Shown here in pieces: positions 40,731 to 53,207 of a stretch of 64,000 nucleotides of DNA. Below the pieces are notes generated by a model. The model worked only from the letters and a program-made list of their open reading frames with translations. It searched no databases and had not been told where the DNA came from. Source of the DNA: Prostheceraeus crozeri (taxonomy: Eukaryota > Platyhelminthes > Polycladida > Euryleptidae); NCBI GenBank assembly GCA_907163375.1, contig CAJQUW010005759.1:62001-126000 (forward strand). The letters run 5' to 3'. The position numbers were made by a program, and so were the translations under genes. Position 1 is the stretch's first letter. Each line of letters opens with the position of its first letter.

Positions 40731-43191
40731 ATGGAGCGAAATTCCACGAAGAGGAATAAGTGAGTCAAAATGTCATTGTGTTAAAATTAAATTGAACATT
40801 TCCTTGCACATTGATGAGGGACAATGTCATCAATATATAAAAATTCATGGTAGCTCAAAGTCGAAATAGATAACCGCTACAGGTACATTTGATGTCGTGC
40901 ACCCTTGAGGGGTGCGGTGGGATCGGGTGGGTACGTGTACCGGTAGTAGAGTATATTCCACCCTACTTTGTTAGTGAATATGGGAAAATCGAGGGAAAGG
41001 TTATTTCAATCTATTAGACTATTGTATCACCCAAATTCGTAGCATTTTACATTGTTAAACCTGTAGAAAGAAAATGAAATATCTAATTAATTTAGTTATT
41101 ATTTCTGAGAAATAGACATGTAAAGGTCAAGTTCATGATAAAATATAGAAGATCTGGAAATGGAACAAACAAACTGAATGAAATGCGATTGATTGATAAC
41201 AAAACGTTGAAAGTAGATTAATTGTCGCATTTGGAAAAGTTCAGTAGTGCGGGATTTGAACCCAGCACCCGACACGGCAGAAGCAGCAGCTTTACCAACT
41301 GTGCTACCGTTTCACTGGCAAATGCTGCTGTTCAATAGCGTTATCTTTTGATTCTCAACAAATCTAAGAGTGCAGATTGGCAGTCTGTCATTGTCTAATA
41401 AGTGCTTGCTTTTCTTTGCAGGAAACTCTCTGTTCACGACGTAATGTTGATGTTGGAAGAGGAGGATATCCTTGACGCTGAAATTCATTTGACCCCTCCA
41501 GATGATCAAAATTCTGATGGCGGTAGTGGCGACGAACATATCGATACCGAGCGAAACACTTTCGATAACCTAAGTGCGGCAATACTGAATTCGGAGGCTG
41601 GTTGCACATTGCATCGTCCGAATGGTATGAGAGATAATTTCCCAGATGAGGAGGATGAATCCGATGTACAACAGAAGCAACCGAAGAAAACATTCTACAA
41701 AAAGACTGAAAGAGATGATCGAAAATGGAGGAAGAAAGATCTGCCCCGAAATGTCAACACTCACCGACTTTGGATCGAGAAGCAGAGTGAGGTTCTTCAA
41801 AGTGATCCCAGCCCTACAGAATTATTCAAGCTTTTCTTCGATGAAGAGGTGATAATGCATATTGTTACACAGAGCAATTTATAAGCAAGACAAGACAAAG
41901 GAAACCATTCGTGGTCAATGGATGAAGATGACGGCTACATATTTCTTGCGATTCTCCTTCTTTCTGGTTACGTTCCACTTCCTCGAAGGCGCATGTTTTG
42001 GGAGAAAGATGCAGACTGTCAAAATGCATCTGTTGCGGACGCCATCAGCAGAAATAAGTTCTACGACATATTCAGTTTTATTCATCTCTGTGATAACAGC
42101 AAAATTAATAAAAATGACCGGGCAGCAAAAATTAGAGAGTTCTATTCTTTGATCAATAAAAGATCCCAAAAATTCATGCCTTTGCAAAGGAATATCTGTA
42201 TCGATGAAACAATGCTTCCTTATTATGGAAGGCATCCATCAAAGCAATTTATTCGTGGAAAGCCGATAAGGTATGGATTCAAGCTATGGACACTTGCAAC
42301 TAGTAACGGTTACGTGATTCGTTTTGATCCTTACACAGGAGCCTCTTCTTCTAGTACTAATTTGGGCTTGGGGCCCTCAGTTGTTTTAAAATTAATCGAA
42401 AGCCTGCCTGATTTACCATTTCACCTTACATTTGATAATTTCTTCACAAGTCTCCCATTGATTGAAGAACTCAGTCGAAGAGGAATTGAAGCCTGTGGAA
42501 CTATTCGTTCAAATCGAATTGAGAATTGTCCACTCATTGACCCAAAAAAGCTGAAGAAAGACGGACGAGGCTCTCTGGACTTCCAGAAAGATGAGACAAC
42601 CGGCCTATTGGTTTTAGAATGGCATGATAACAATATCGTCACTTTGGCTACGAATGCTGACACCATCGAGCCTGTATGATGATCCGTCGATGATCCAGAG
42701 AAGAAAAGAAGTTTATCGATGTTCCCATGCCCAAAGCAGTTCAAACATATAATGAAAGCATGGGCGGAGTAGATCGGTCTGATCAGAATATTTCTTACTA
42801 CAGAATCAGTATGAGGTCCAAAAAATGGTGGTGGCCGTTTTTCAGTTACTGCATTGATATGGCAGTTCAAAATTCGTGGATTTTATATAAAAAGGCCTCA
42901 ATATATGAGCGCGAGCCGCTGGATCTTCTAACTTTCCGCCGGCAAATCGTAAAAACCTTGTTGATGTCTCACAAGAGAAAGATCTTACCAAGGCCATTAT
43001 CCCGTCAACAGAGAAGTTTGAAGCGAAGGGTTACCGATGATGCAAGATACGACGGAAAAAATCATTTCCAGTGTGACATGACTACTCAAAAGCGATGTGC
43101 TTTGTGCGGAAAAAACACTCGTAGGGGCTGTCAGAAGTGCAACATTGGACTTCACAACCACTGCTTCAATGTTTTCCATGGTGCTTTATAG
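40731..43191 (+). pseudogene. piggyBac transposase with an intron and two frameshifts
   Basis: A short exon with MERNSTKRN (40731-40759) ends at a GTGAGT donor. A pyrimidine-rich acceptor (TTTCTTTGCAG) ends at 41421, joining in phase to the frame running to 41884. The DDE_Tnp_1_7 domain follows in other phases. NICIDETMLPYYGR (first Asp, 42196 onward) and FDNFFTSLPL (second Asp) lie in 41918-42679. ESMGGVDRSDQ and the RSKKWWWPFF segment lie in 42727-43191. A C-terminal Cys-rich finger (CALCGKNTRRGC..C) closes the protein. Frames change near 41880 and near 42680, so the enzyme is probably dead. Confidence 0.88.
41247..41320 (-). other. tRNA-derived sequence in the piggyBac intron
   Basis: On the minus strand the stretch holds an A-box-like TAGCACAGTTGG and a B-box-like GGTTCAAATCC at tRNA spacing. 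The acceptor and T-stem pairing are poor and no clear anticodon arm is seen. It is more likely a SINE head or tRNA pseudogene than a working tRNA. Confidence 0.45.
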
Positions 43192-44399
43192 CTTTGACAA
43201 AAAATCTATGTGCATATGGCAGTGTTTTGCATTTGGGAATTCATATTTCTAAATTTATATATTTTCTACTCATTTTTCGTTTTCCTCCATGAGTCACGCC
43301 TGGTCTATTACTTGTTTCAGTTTCTTACAACCAAGGCAACTTGATTTAAGCCTATACAAAACCGTAACTAGTAAAATAAACCGTTATGAGAGAAAGAAGT
43401 GGATTGGTCGAATCATTGAAAGTAGAACGTGAAAAAGTTGTTCACGTACCCACTCGATCCCACCGCACCCTCCAAGGGTGCAGTCTGAGATCATGACCTT
43501 TCGAACTTTTTTGGATATATGCACTATAAAATTATCTTAGTTTGATCAACCTGAAGACATATAACTAGTTTTTAACCGAAAAAATTCGAATTAAATACAC
43601 TTGGGTCTTAATGGGTTAATGAGCTTGACACCAGATTAACAATTTGCGAGATTGACAGCCCACGAATGATTAAAAATCATTGTCTGTCATGCTTGACTAT
43701 CGCAATACATGTGTATGTGCTTGTCGGTGCATCTGGCTCCGAAATAAAATTGGCTTTACTAATTAATACTCTAAGATGAATGCCCTACCACGTTACTGAG
43801 TTATTTAGTGAGTGGATTGCAAACATAACTCTTGTGTTTTATCATTAGACAGAGATCTATTCGTGTAGCATAATTTTCAAATTATGAAAGCTTTATCCCT
43901 TCTTTCCGCAATATCAGAAGCCAAGTATGCATTTTTTATGAAAATGGAATACTACCCGGTATGTTTTACTATAGTCCTACTGCTATCAACTTTTGAAGCA
44001 GTGCACTCTAAAAGCAGAACAATGCGGAAACATTATGAAAATCACTCCAGTCAAATTGAAAGGAGTGCGTCTAATTACTATGCGTACCATGCAGTTGCAA
44101 CGAAATTACCATGATCCCAAACTGTAGATCTTTTCTAGAATGCTCCAGACTGGATAGTAAGCTCCAAACTGTCACTTATTTCTGATTTCGGCATTCCACC
44201 AACGGAGCTGGGTTGCATACATAGTTTTATGAAATTGTAAGTATGGTTGACAGCATAGAAATCCGATTTTTTGCTTACTAGCGGTTATTCAACCTATTCA
44301 AAGTACACAAATCAAGATCGGAAAAGAATCAAGGAGTGTTCAGAAAGAGGAGGTGAATGGAAAGCCTTTTGCGGAATCACTCCAGGTGAAATACAAGAC

Positions 44400-45387
44400 A
44401 GCTTATGGATGGATCCGTTCGGGTGAAAGTGATGGGAATTGGAAGCGCGAGGAGGATACAAGAAGAAATACCTCAGCCAACTTGATCTGGTTTTGGAGAA
44501 GCTCGAAGAGAATCCAGAGCTGACACTGAAGCAAATTCAAAGCTTCTTAGTCGAGGATTTGTCGGTCAGGTTGGCAGTCTCCACGATAGCTAACTATTTG
44601 GACGGGGAAATGTACACTATAAAAAATTTCACCATCGTCCAACTACGATGAACTCGGAGGAGAACAAGGCTCAACGAAAACAGTATGTATTGTCCTTGAA
44701 TCAGTACATACAATCGGGGAAGGAAGTCATATGGATTGACGAGACTAACTTCAATCTGTTTTTTTGTCGCACTCAAGGTTGGTCACGACGTGGAACAAGG
44801 GCCATTCAAGATCGTCCACCATCACGTGGTCCGAATTTTTGAAACATAGGGAATTGATAGAGTGGATGCTTTCCCAAGTCAGATAGAAGACTTTTCTGTT
44901 CTACCGCGAGATCTTTCGGCCTACGATGTAGGCCGAAAGATCTCGCGGTAGAACAGAAAAGTCTTCTATCTGGCGTGGTCCAAATATTCACGTAATTGGA
45001 GCAATATCCTCCGAAGGGATAGTTGCAATGATCAAGCGTCGAGGTGCCTTTAGGAGTGACTCCTGCAATGAATGGATACAGGAGCTGCTTCAAACCTGGG
45101 AGCAATCAGGAAAGCAATTAAACAATTTGATAATTGTTTGTGACAATGCTCCGTGTCACTCACGAATAGACAAAGCCCTTGCCAGGACTGGAAGTATCGT
45201 GCTACGTCTGGCACCATATTCTCCACCTCTGAACCCGATTGAGTCCATGTGGTCATCTCTCAAAGCATATGTCAAAAGGCATTTACGCATTCCCGAGTTT
45301 CATGGCTCAGAAGTGGGCGAGCAGCGACTTCAGTATTTGGAGAACATGGTCCAGGATGGAATCAACAGCCTCAGTGACCAAATGTGA
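44400..45387 (+). pseudogene. Tc1/IS630-like transposase, interrupted
   Basis: Three frames cover a DDE_3 transposase. The helix-turn-helix region is at 44439-44640 (LEENPELTLKQIQSFL). The first catalytic block WIDETNFN is near 44736. The second and third blocks, IVCDNAPCHS and APYSPPLNPIESMWSSLK, lie in 45028-45387. Spacing from Asp to Glu fits DD34E-type enzymes. The middle is broken by an insertion of about 160 bp (44818-44975) that duplicates the RGPN codons and contains a perfect palindrome. No terminal inverted repeats were identified. Confidence 0.8.
44881..44971. repeat. 91-bp perfect palindrome (44-bp arms, 3-bp loop)
   Basis: 44881-44924 is the exact reverse complement of 44928-44971 around GAT. 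It lies within the Tc1-like transposase gene between duplicated CGTGGTCC segments. The absence of any mismatch suggests recent origin or an assembly fold-back artefact. Confidence 0.95.
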
Positions 45388-46033
45388 GTTCGTTGCTGCC
45401 AGCATTCCACAACTTTCCATGGTGATGTCCTTGAATTGAGGGATCTTCAAGTTGGTCAGTGACTTAAACTATGTTCCATGGAGGAATAGAGGTACTGGAG
45501 TAGACACAGGATCTATATCAAGTCAAGGTCATACAAGTGGAGTCCATTTAAATTCATTATTTCAGAGTCATTTAATTATACATATCAGTTATATTAGTAA
45601 TTTTGTAAGTAACTAAGTTGTTATAATTATTTTTAGACGTAGAGATAACCAGAAAATTCAGAAACAAGCTATTCTGATTACTAACGTGTGATTGGATAAT
45701 ACTTGCACGTGGTGAAACGCCATTATAGATCCATATATGTGTTTTTGTTGCTTTTTCTCGACATGGTTTGAAAAACTTAATCATTTAAATAAATTTTATA
45801 TTAATTCAATGTAATAGCATTACACATAACAATATAAACATTGTTATGTGTTTGCAGACGTGATTATGAACTTTGCTCCTTAATATGTGTGACGTCACAT
45901 GCTACGAGTGACATAGAATACACAGGAACGCAAGCATTTTGCATCTGTCTTGTGTTTGATCACCGACTACGCTTTTTTTGGGTCCTTCGCCACGACCGCT
46001 ACGCCATCAAAATCGTCGTTACATCCACCGTAA

Positions 46034-46384
46034 ATGTCGTATCGCTGCTGTGTTCCAAATTGTAGGACTGGGTATGGAGCGAAGAAAGCACGTAACTTGC
46101 ACCTGTTTCGAATTCCCGAGGCCGACTACAAATTGTTTGAGAAAGCCATTCCTCGCGCCAACTTTAGAATATCACCTTCGACGCGCATTTGTTCACTGCA
46201 TTTCGACACATCATGCTTTGACTACAGCTCTACAGATACGAACTCAAGTAGAGAAAAGTCAACTTTGAAGAATCCTCGTCTCAAAACTGGATCAATTCCT
46301 ACCATGTTTCTCAACTGTCCATCCTATCTAGCTCGACCCAGCACCTACACCAAGAACAACAGCTACAAGCTCAAGACATATTGA
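46034..46384 (+). CDS. THAP zinc-finger domain of the P-like transposase
   Basis: The frame has the C2CH THAP pattern: CCVPNCRTGY at the N-terminus, LHLFRIP and, about 45 residues later, STRICSLHF with the final Cys and His. THAP domains bind the transposon ends. Start ATG is at 46034; the frame stops at TGA 46382, where an intron or lesion separates it from the catalytic region. Confidence 0.8.
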   Translation: MSYRCCVPNCRTGYGAKKARNLHLFRIPEADYKLFEKAIPRANFRISPSTRICSLHFDTSCFDYSSTDTNSSREKSTLKNPRLKTGSIPTMFLNCPSYLARPSTYTKNNSYKLKTY

Positions 46385-46403
46385 TCAATTCGAACCTTCG
46401 GTA

Positions 46404-47539
46404 GTGAGTAAACTATTCGATTCTTTAAATGAAACTGACAGAATTGAGAATCTGAAATCAATTATGGATTTCAAACAGGTTACGACGAATTCATCCTATG
46501 CTCTCCGTGACGATGAATTATTGACTATTTATATCCACGATGAACAGCATCACAGGATACTTGGTCGCATGGAGATTTCATCTGACTTTACTTTCAATGG
46601 ATATATTCTAGACTCCGTTATAAATGCCGAAGAGTTCAATCATCTCCTTAGTGTCAGTAAGCATGTAACATACTTCACTGAATTATCAACTTGTCTTACT
46701 GTAATCAAAACAAAACGAAATTGCTTGACACAGGAGTGCATCAAAAATTGTTTGATTGTATCAAAACACTTGACGAGAAGATAGACGATGATTTTCTAGA
46801 TTTCATTTCGGAACAGTTGAAATTGAGGTCAATTTCTCCAAATCGGCGTCGATATTCATCACAGTTATATGCGCATGCCTACTTTTGGCGATCGGCTAGT
46901 TCTTCTTGCTACAAACAGTTGTGTGAAGTTCTTTGTCTTCCTTCTATGAAGACCCTGAATCGATTATCATCGGCTATTCCCTCTGACGCAAACCGACAAT
47001 ATTTGAGCGTTAGATGTCAACATCTGTCTGATGAAGAGAAAACTTGCATTCTTCTGATCGATGGGGTTTATACGGCGGAAAAAATAGAGCTGAATGCAAC
47101 GGGTCAAATGGTTGGCCAAACAAAATCCGGAGAAAAAGCCAAGACTGTTTTGGCATTCATGGTCAAGTCACTGAGATCATCTTTTTCTGAAATAGTCTCA
47201 CTAATTCCAGTGAGGAACTTGACAGGAATAGAATTAAAGTCACATTTCGAAGTGATGGATTTGCTGAAAGACTTCCTATTCATACAAGTAGTCTCTGTTG
47301 ATGACCACTCAATCAATCGAACGCTCTACTCTCTTATACGATCGTCAGAAAACGCTGAAATTCCATCAATAGCTGAACATCCGATAAACTCCAACGAGAA
47401 ACTTTTTTTACTTTTTGACTCGACGCACAATCTCAAGAACTTCTTCAACAATTTCCATGTTCGTCAAGTTTTCTGGTATCTTACACTTGATGGAGATTTA
47501 TATGAAAAGGCAGTCTTAGGCAGTCTTTTATATGAATAG
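46404..47539 (+). pseudogene. P-like transposase catalytic fragment, frameshifted
   Basis: Frames 46404-46784 and 46691-47539 overlap with a phase change near 46700-46790. The second carries the RNase H-like block CILLIDGVYTAEKIEL and the GTPase-region-like FDSTHNLKNFFNNF found in THAP9/P transposases. The frame ends near 47539, well before the usual 700-900 residues, leaving about 340 bp of AT-rich sequence to the right terminus. Confidence 0.75.
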
Positions 47540-48049
47540 ACTATCCAAACATACCAGCATTGAAAAACTAATTGATAGTTATTAAGTCCTATATTGTTAC
47601 CGTATTCGATATGAAAATTGAGAACAAAAATAACTAAAAAATATATAATGATGTAAACAGTTAAGTATGCAATTAGGCTGGATAAGACAGATTATTATTT
47701 ACTACCGACATGTAAGCATATGTGGAAGGGTATGTATGTAGGGTATATAAAAGATGCAGGCATGACAATTAATTTAAAAATGTGTCCTAGAATACCAACT
47801 ACAAAATTTCGATAAAATAATTTAGGACTCCACTTGTACGTGCATTATTTCTGTGTCCACTCCAGTACCTCTATTCCTCCATGCTATGTTCATAACTGTA
47901 CGTATATTTATGCACAACATTTAAGCTTCACGAATGATATTAAATATAAAATCTCTGGATGAAAAAACGCATCTTTTATCTTACAAAATCAAATTAAAGA
48001 ATATTGAATATCTCACAAAGTGATAGAAGCTTCTATTTTATTGAAAATG

Positions 48050-48610
48050 CCAATTCTGATTTAAAGAAACAAATTCTGAAAAATTCGACATTCTCAAATT
48101 TAATTGATGCATTCTGAAATATATTTTACCGTTTCTGAAATTAAAACTTGACATCTGAATTGCAAGTGACCAATTTTGAAAGTGAAATTGGGATTTCTGA
48201 AATATAAATGACGTATTCTGAATTTTCTTCTAGCGTCTGAATTATAAGTGCAGATATCTCAAATTGAAATGACCGGTTCTGAAATATAAACTGCAAATCT
48301 GAAATATAAATGACACTTTCTTAAATATACATCGTCTTTTCTGGAATTCTGAAATATAAAGGAATAAAAATGAATTATAAATGATCATTTCTGAAACAGA
48401 AAGTCTATTTCTGAATTAGAAATGACAAAGTCTGAAATATAAGTGTTGCATTCTCAAATATAAATGATTCAAACACACGCACAAAAATTCTCTGAAATTA
48501 AAATGTTGTTGTCAAAAATATAAATGCTTCAATCTGAAATATAAATTTGAAATGCTGAAATAAATCTGCTGGATTCTTGAATATAACTGCAGAGTTCTGT
48601 AATTAAAGTG
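48050..48610. repeat. Degenerate short-period array (TCTGAAATATAAATGA-like)
   Basis: The core TCTGAAATATAAATGA recurs more than 15 times with strong drift and irregular spacing of about 18-30 bp. An ancient expanded minisatellite is likely. No terminal repeats were identified. Confidence 0.75.
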
Positions 48611-48802
48611 GAAATGGTGTAGACGTTGAACCGCGCCAGTGCGACAGAAGAGAGATCTATTTCTAGAACTTCTGAAATTCATCTTGCTGACACTAGTTCC
48701 AGACGCGCCAGACAAATGATCAATTTTTTGTATTTCTGAAATTGTGCGCGGCAGAGCGCCGAGTACAGACGTGCCTCTCAGAAGTGCGCCGGACAAGTCT
48801 GA

Positions 48803-49015
48803 CGCACTACTGCATGGACTCCAGTTCGACGGCGTGAACCATTCGACGAGGTTACGCAGTTCCTATTGCATGCGTCGGACACGAACTGGCATCGATACAT
48901 CGGTGCGCCGGACCGCGACCGGATGGCAGACTTGGTCGCATTGGCGTTCTTGCTTTCAGGATTTCTAGTAATGGATCATTCTTCTGGCACCCTAGAACTT
49001 CAGAAAAATCTGTAA
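48803..49015 (+). other. Open frame without start, possible exon
   Basis: A GC-rich 70-codon frame with no ATG at its start reads plausibly (FDEVTQFLLHASDTNWHRY, RMADLVALAFLLSGFLVMD) and ends at TAA 49013-49015. It could be a 3' exon of an unseen gene. No clear acceptor or family was recognised. Confidence 0.25.
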
Positions 49016-50600
49016 ATGAAAAACTCCGGTATGTGTGATTCACTACCTACATATTTGCAATTCCATTCGGAATGAAACATTAAGCAGGTTGAAAAATGAA
49101 CTTGAGATATGGAAACTTATAGAGCTGCATCGACTTGTTTTTCATAATCCAAAAGTCCCGGGATTGCAATCCTTAATTACGCCTAAATAATCAACAACCA
49201 AATAATCAAAGCCATGTTAATAGCGCATGCCCGCATTTATATAATCTTTTGAGTGTCATTAATAGCCTGTTGATGCTTTATTGTAATACTTGCGTGATTT
49301 GACTACATAAACTTACCGGACAACATTCAGTGATGCTCAAATATTTATGCATCAATATCAGCTTATCAAAGACCATGACTATTTATCTATAAGCAACATG
49401 CAAGAGCATAGAACATTTGTGATGCTGATCAACTGAGAAAACTTGCACTTCTAATATACATAATTATAAAATCGCATGTGTAATGATAGAGGGATGCTTC
49501 TAGCAGCACTACAGTAGCAATGAAGGCAACTTCTACGACACACACACACACCAGTGCTGTAGTCGCATGCTAAGGCGGGATAACGCCGTAATGCCACCGG
49601 TCTATCATTTTTTACAGCGCTTGCACAGAAAGAAATAATGATTTTTTCAGTCGTTAAAAGTGTTTCACGGAATTCCAGGCAGCGTTGCCCTACTGATGAA
49701 TGTAGGACTGCAGCACTGACACGCACGTAGCATGAATTATTCGCAAATTATCTGACTGAAGAATAATCTCAGAATGACTATTTGACATGCACAGATGGCT
49801 TCAAGGTCAGGTACCGGTACCTTAAGTTTAATTTTGACTTGTAAATTATTTCTTACAAAGACATCAGCACATATGTGCGTAGACCTTTAAACTGATTTCA
49901 AACAGACAGCAAATTAGAAAACCTGTGAATGGACAATTTCAATGAAAAACGCATCAAATTGATAGGATCCATCACCTTGATTTGTCCTTGACACATTTCC
50001 GTGCCTAACCAAACAAATGAAATTGCCATCAAAATCAGCTGATGGCCATTCTAGTACCGCTAATTTAGCAACACATACCATGCTCGATAATCAAGCTGTC
50101 ATGCAGATGTGATGAAACTTATAGCTGAAATTTGCTGTTAATGATCGACACCTACATGAGAGTATTTGATGTTGCTCATTTTTACTTTGTGGCCTTATAG
50201 GAGCCTGTTTCTAAGAAGTCTAATAGGGTTCCGTTTATGGCCAAAGTATATTGATTTTCATTATGATTTGGATAAATAAGTGAATGTGTGAGAATGTTTA
50301 TTAGGAAGTAATAACTTAGTAGCAGATTAGGCATAACATCAATATCTGGTACTCAATAGCTACAACAATATGCGTTGCAGCAGAAATTGAACATGCGAAA
50401 ATCTAGGTGATTTACAGATGTTAGGATGACAAAACAAAATATTGCAAATTCTCAAGAAGTCTGCTTTCTCACAGGCATGATTGGTTATGCGCGCTTTTTT
50501 CTTAGTATTTTATTTCTTTCTTCCGCTCATCATTTCGCTGCTGTATGACTAACTTCACTTTGAGCATTGTTCAACTATTCATTTGACAGTCTGACTCCTA
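49016..50600. other. Non-coding stretch
   Basis: No gene or repeat with support apart from a short CA microsatellite at 49538-49552. Confidence 0.35.
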
Positions 50601-50624
50601 TCACTTCGCTTTCATCGGACAAAG

Positions 50625-50783
50625 CTACTGCAAATTCCGTAAAACTGTATCCAGTAGCATTCTGCCTGCCTCAGTTTTATCTTCATCCTCCTCATCTTCA
50701 ATGAACTTCTTCTCTTTCTCGTCCAATGCCTCATACTTCCTTTTTGCAGATTGAACAGATTTAATTGTTGCCGCTGTTTTCAT
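50625..50783 (-). CDS. Short acidic/basic open frame, uncertain
   Basis: An ATG-to-TAG frame of 52 residues: MKTAATIKSVQSAKRKYEAL, then DEKEKKFIEDEEDEDK, then RMLLDTVLRNLQ. Charge-rich helical composition differs from the random frames around it and would suit an exon or a small protein. No promoter or family was recognised. Confidence 0.3.
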   Translation of the reverse strand: MKTAATIKSVQSAKRKYEALDEKEKKFIEDEEDEDKTEAGRMLLDTVLRNLQ

Positions 50784-50799
50784 TATCTTATACATTTCT

Positions 50800-51600
50800 C
50801 ATTGTCAGTCAGCAGTTGTTCCCTTTTTTCCTATTGCTGACAATGAGCACCCCAGGAACAAAAAGTATGAACCTTAACATTTCCTTACGAAAAGCGAGCA
50901 TCTTTTTGATAGTAATCATTGCAGAGTTTCAATGGACATAGTCTGCTTGCTTGTTCTGCTGTTACAATATTTTTTATTGTCTACTGGCTTCTGAACTCAT
51001 GCGATAGTTTTGGTAACTCTTTTTGTGTTGGTATTGATTTGTTGTCACATCACCGAATGCCTTTGAGAAGGCATCGCTCTAAAGGTGGTCAAGACAGATG
51101 ATCGGAGGTAGTATACTCCACCAGATCATTGTTTTTAAATTGACCTTCAGGATGACAAAATCGTCTCTGACTATAGAAAGTCATCTCCTTGGTCGTAAAT
51201 GAGACGAGGTAGCGCAGTGTCCTCTTATCTCCACAATCAAATCTGAGACATGTGGGATATTTTAAGCATTTGTGAGTTCAGAAGAAGTTTCTTTTGATGG
51301 TGGCGCCTTTTCATTCGGCGATTCTTTTATGGCGTTTCTTCTTCTATTATCTAAAACAAGCTTGAAATCTTCAATCGTACACGAAGAGTTTACTTACAAT
51401 TGATTTATTCACACACATATATGAGATAAGGTCAGAATTGATCTCACAGATACATGCTTAAAGTGCAATTGATTGCTTTTTTTGCAGTAAGTGCCTCTAT
51501 ATTTGTATGCTCAAAAGTACATAAAAAACCGTGAACTTTCAAATCAAGTGGACTTGAAGCTAAATCAAAGCATCAGCACCACACAAGTGAGAGGCAGATC
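50800..51600. other. Non-coding stretch
   Basis: No gene, RNA or repeat with support. Confidence 0.35.
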
Positions 51601-51613
51601 TGTCACCGTAATT

Positions 51614-52700
51614 TCATGAAAGGGCACTCATCTGAGATATGCTCCATTGTCTAACATTCACTGAATGGAGACTCATGAAGGCCTCATTTACGCAGTGTCT
51701 CACAAGAACTACCCGCGTGGCAGCGTAGACGATTGAGCAGCGTCCATTGGCCACAAGGTAGCTTCGCACGAGGCAGATCACGGATTGCATCTGCGACGAG
51801 GGCCTTGTTAGGAGCGTCCACGGCGGCCCGCCGTTGATGCAAGGCTGCAAGGATCTATAAAGAAGGTTCTGGAAAGGTTCGCCACACTGGGTAATGAAAC
51901 AGAAGGCGTATATATGGCGGATGCGCGATGTCGTGAAGAAGGGGAAAGTTTCGGACTTATTCAATAGAATTCGATAAGCACACAGTTGCTGTTTCTCTTC
52001 TGAGGTCAAGTGGAGCAATATTGGTGAGTGCGGGAAGCCAGTCAGTTTTCATTGCTCTGATGGCACCGGATGTAGTTTGCAATGGCTTCATTTAGTTGGA
52101 CATCGACTCGTTTGCAATGTGTTTAGTTTTCCAAACAGGACAGCAGTGTTCAGCCCGTTTGGTAGCATAATACCAGTCCTGTTTCACGCAGTACATTAGC
52201 ATCAGTGTCCCACGTTTAGCCAGCGATGATATTCAGAAGATTACTTCTTGTCTGTATTATTTAGCTCGGCTTTGTCAGATGTTCATTGTAGGATGACGTT
52301 CGATCCAAGGTATGCAGGCTTGGGTTCATGGGATATACACGAAAACTGTCAATGTGCACGTCAAATTGATCGCCTTTTTGACAGTTGTCTAGGTAAAACC
52401 CGGTAGAAACAGTCTTTCGTGTGACTTGGTTGTAGTCTTCATCGAGTACATAAGTCAACTACATTGGATGTCATCATTTAGCACAGCGTTGAGTTCTGTT
52501 CGTAAAAGTTCGAGCTCACCGGGTACAACAAATGTCATCGGCATGAACGAATTTTCTGCTCGTTGTCGAAAAGATGCCTTTTATTTACGAAAGGTGTTGA
52601 AGAGAGTTGGTGCTGAGACTGATCCTTTAGGACGGTCGCTCTTGCAAGAGGTTGACAGTCTATGGGGGTATGCATCTGCTGCGTTTTAAGAGAATGCTTT
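51614..52700 (-). pseudogene. Old LINE reverse transcriptase relic
   Basis: On the minus strand, across several frames, ordered fragments of a non-LTR reverse transcriptase are seen. PKGSVSAPTLFN resembles the PQGSVLAPTLFN block (near 52610). LDRTSSYNEHLTK resembles LDRTLTYKQHL (near 52290). A C-terminal WLPALTNIAPLDLRRE block is near 52030. Stops and shifts are frequent and the YADD catalytic box is eroded. This is a different, older element than the LINE at 15.7 kb. Confidence 0.6.
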
Positions 52701-53207
52701 TATGAAATTGGAAACAGCGTCAGTCTTAAGTCTGTTTTGGTACCCATTCACAATAAAGGTAGTCAGTCACAGAGTATGATAGCACTAAAGCTTAATAATT
52801 TTCTTTCTACTGAACAAGTATGAGGAAATTTAAGATGAAAACAATCATAACAGTTTGACAGTGAACTCGAAGGGCAATACTTATGTTGAGATACTAATCT
52901 AATCATTGACAAATTTAGGTGCGGGTTCTGCTTGAGGGTGGATGATACTCAAGAAAAAGCCGTATACACTGATATTGATCATCCTATTTATCATCTCCTC
53001 TCTCCCTCAATGACTCATGCCAACCCATGCCAACTTAACTATGTAACCTGATTGACATTGTGATTTTTATTTGCAAAAATATATATATAAGTAGTTAGTT
53101 TTGCGATCGCGCTGGTAGTGGATGCGAACATGGATAGGAAAATGTTCCGAGTTTCGAACATGTAAATAGGAGCCGCGTTCCGATTGATAACCGAATTGAG
53201 TTCATAC

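Larger units (their letters stand above)
40534..43615 (+). mobile_element. piggyBac-family DNA transposon
   Basis: The ends are CCCATTAAGTCCCA and the complementary CCCATTAAGACCCA (13 of 14 match), flanked by TTAA at 40530-40533 and 43616-43619. The duplicated copy 1 has the empty site with a single TTAA at 6706-6709. Subterminal CACCCTT-AAGGGTG inverted motifs occur at both ends and near 40900. Length is 3,082 bp. Confidence 0.95.
37455..44262 (+). repeat. Segmental duplication, copy 2, right part
   Basis: Matches 3551-7350. It differs by the piggyBac insertion at 40534-43615, by loss of about 95 bp near 40485, and by replacement of a microsatellite near 37835. Similarity fades at about 44262. 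Confidence 0.9.
45477..47883 (+). mobile_element. P-element superfamily transposon (THAP9-like), deleted
   Basis: Terminal inverted repeats start CATGGAGGAATAGAGGTAC at 45477 and the complement ends at 47883. They extend with interruptions over about 75 bp each, ending GTGGAGTCC. Flanking CTATGTTC at 45469-45476 and 47884-47891 is a perfect 8-bp target duplication, the P-element hallmark. At 2,407 bp it contains a THAP finger and part of the catalytic domain but lacks the transposase C-terminus. Confidence 0.9.

Noticed and set aside
41247-41320. Functional tRNA gene
   Set aside because: A and B boxes are present but acceptor and T-stem pairing are poor and no clear anticodon arm forms.
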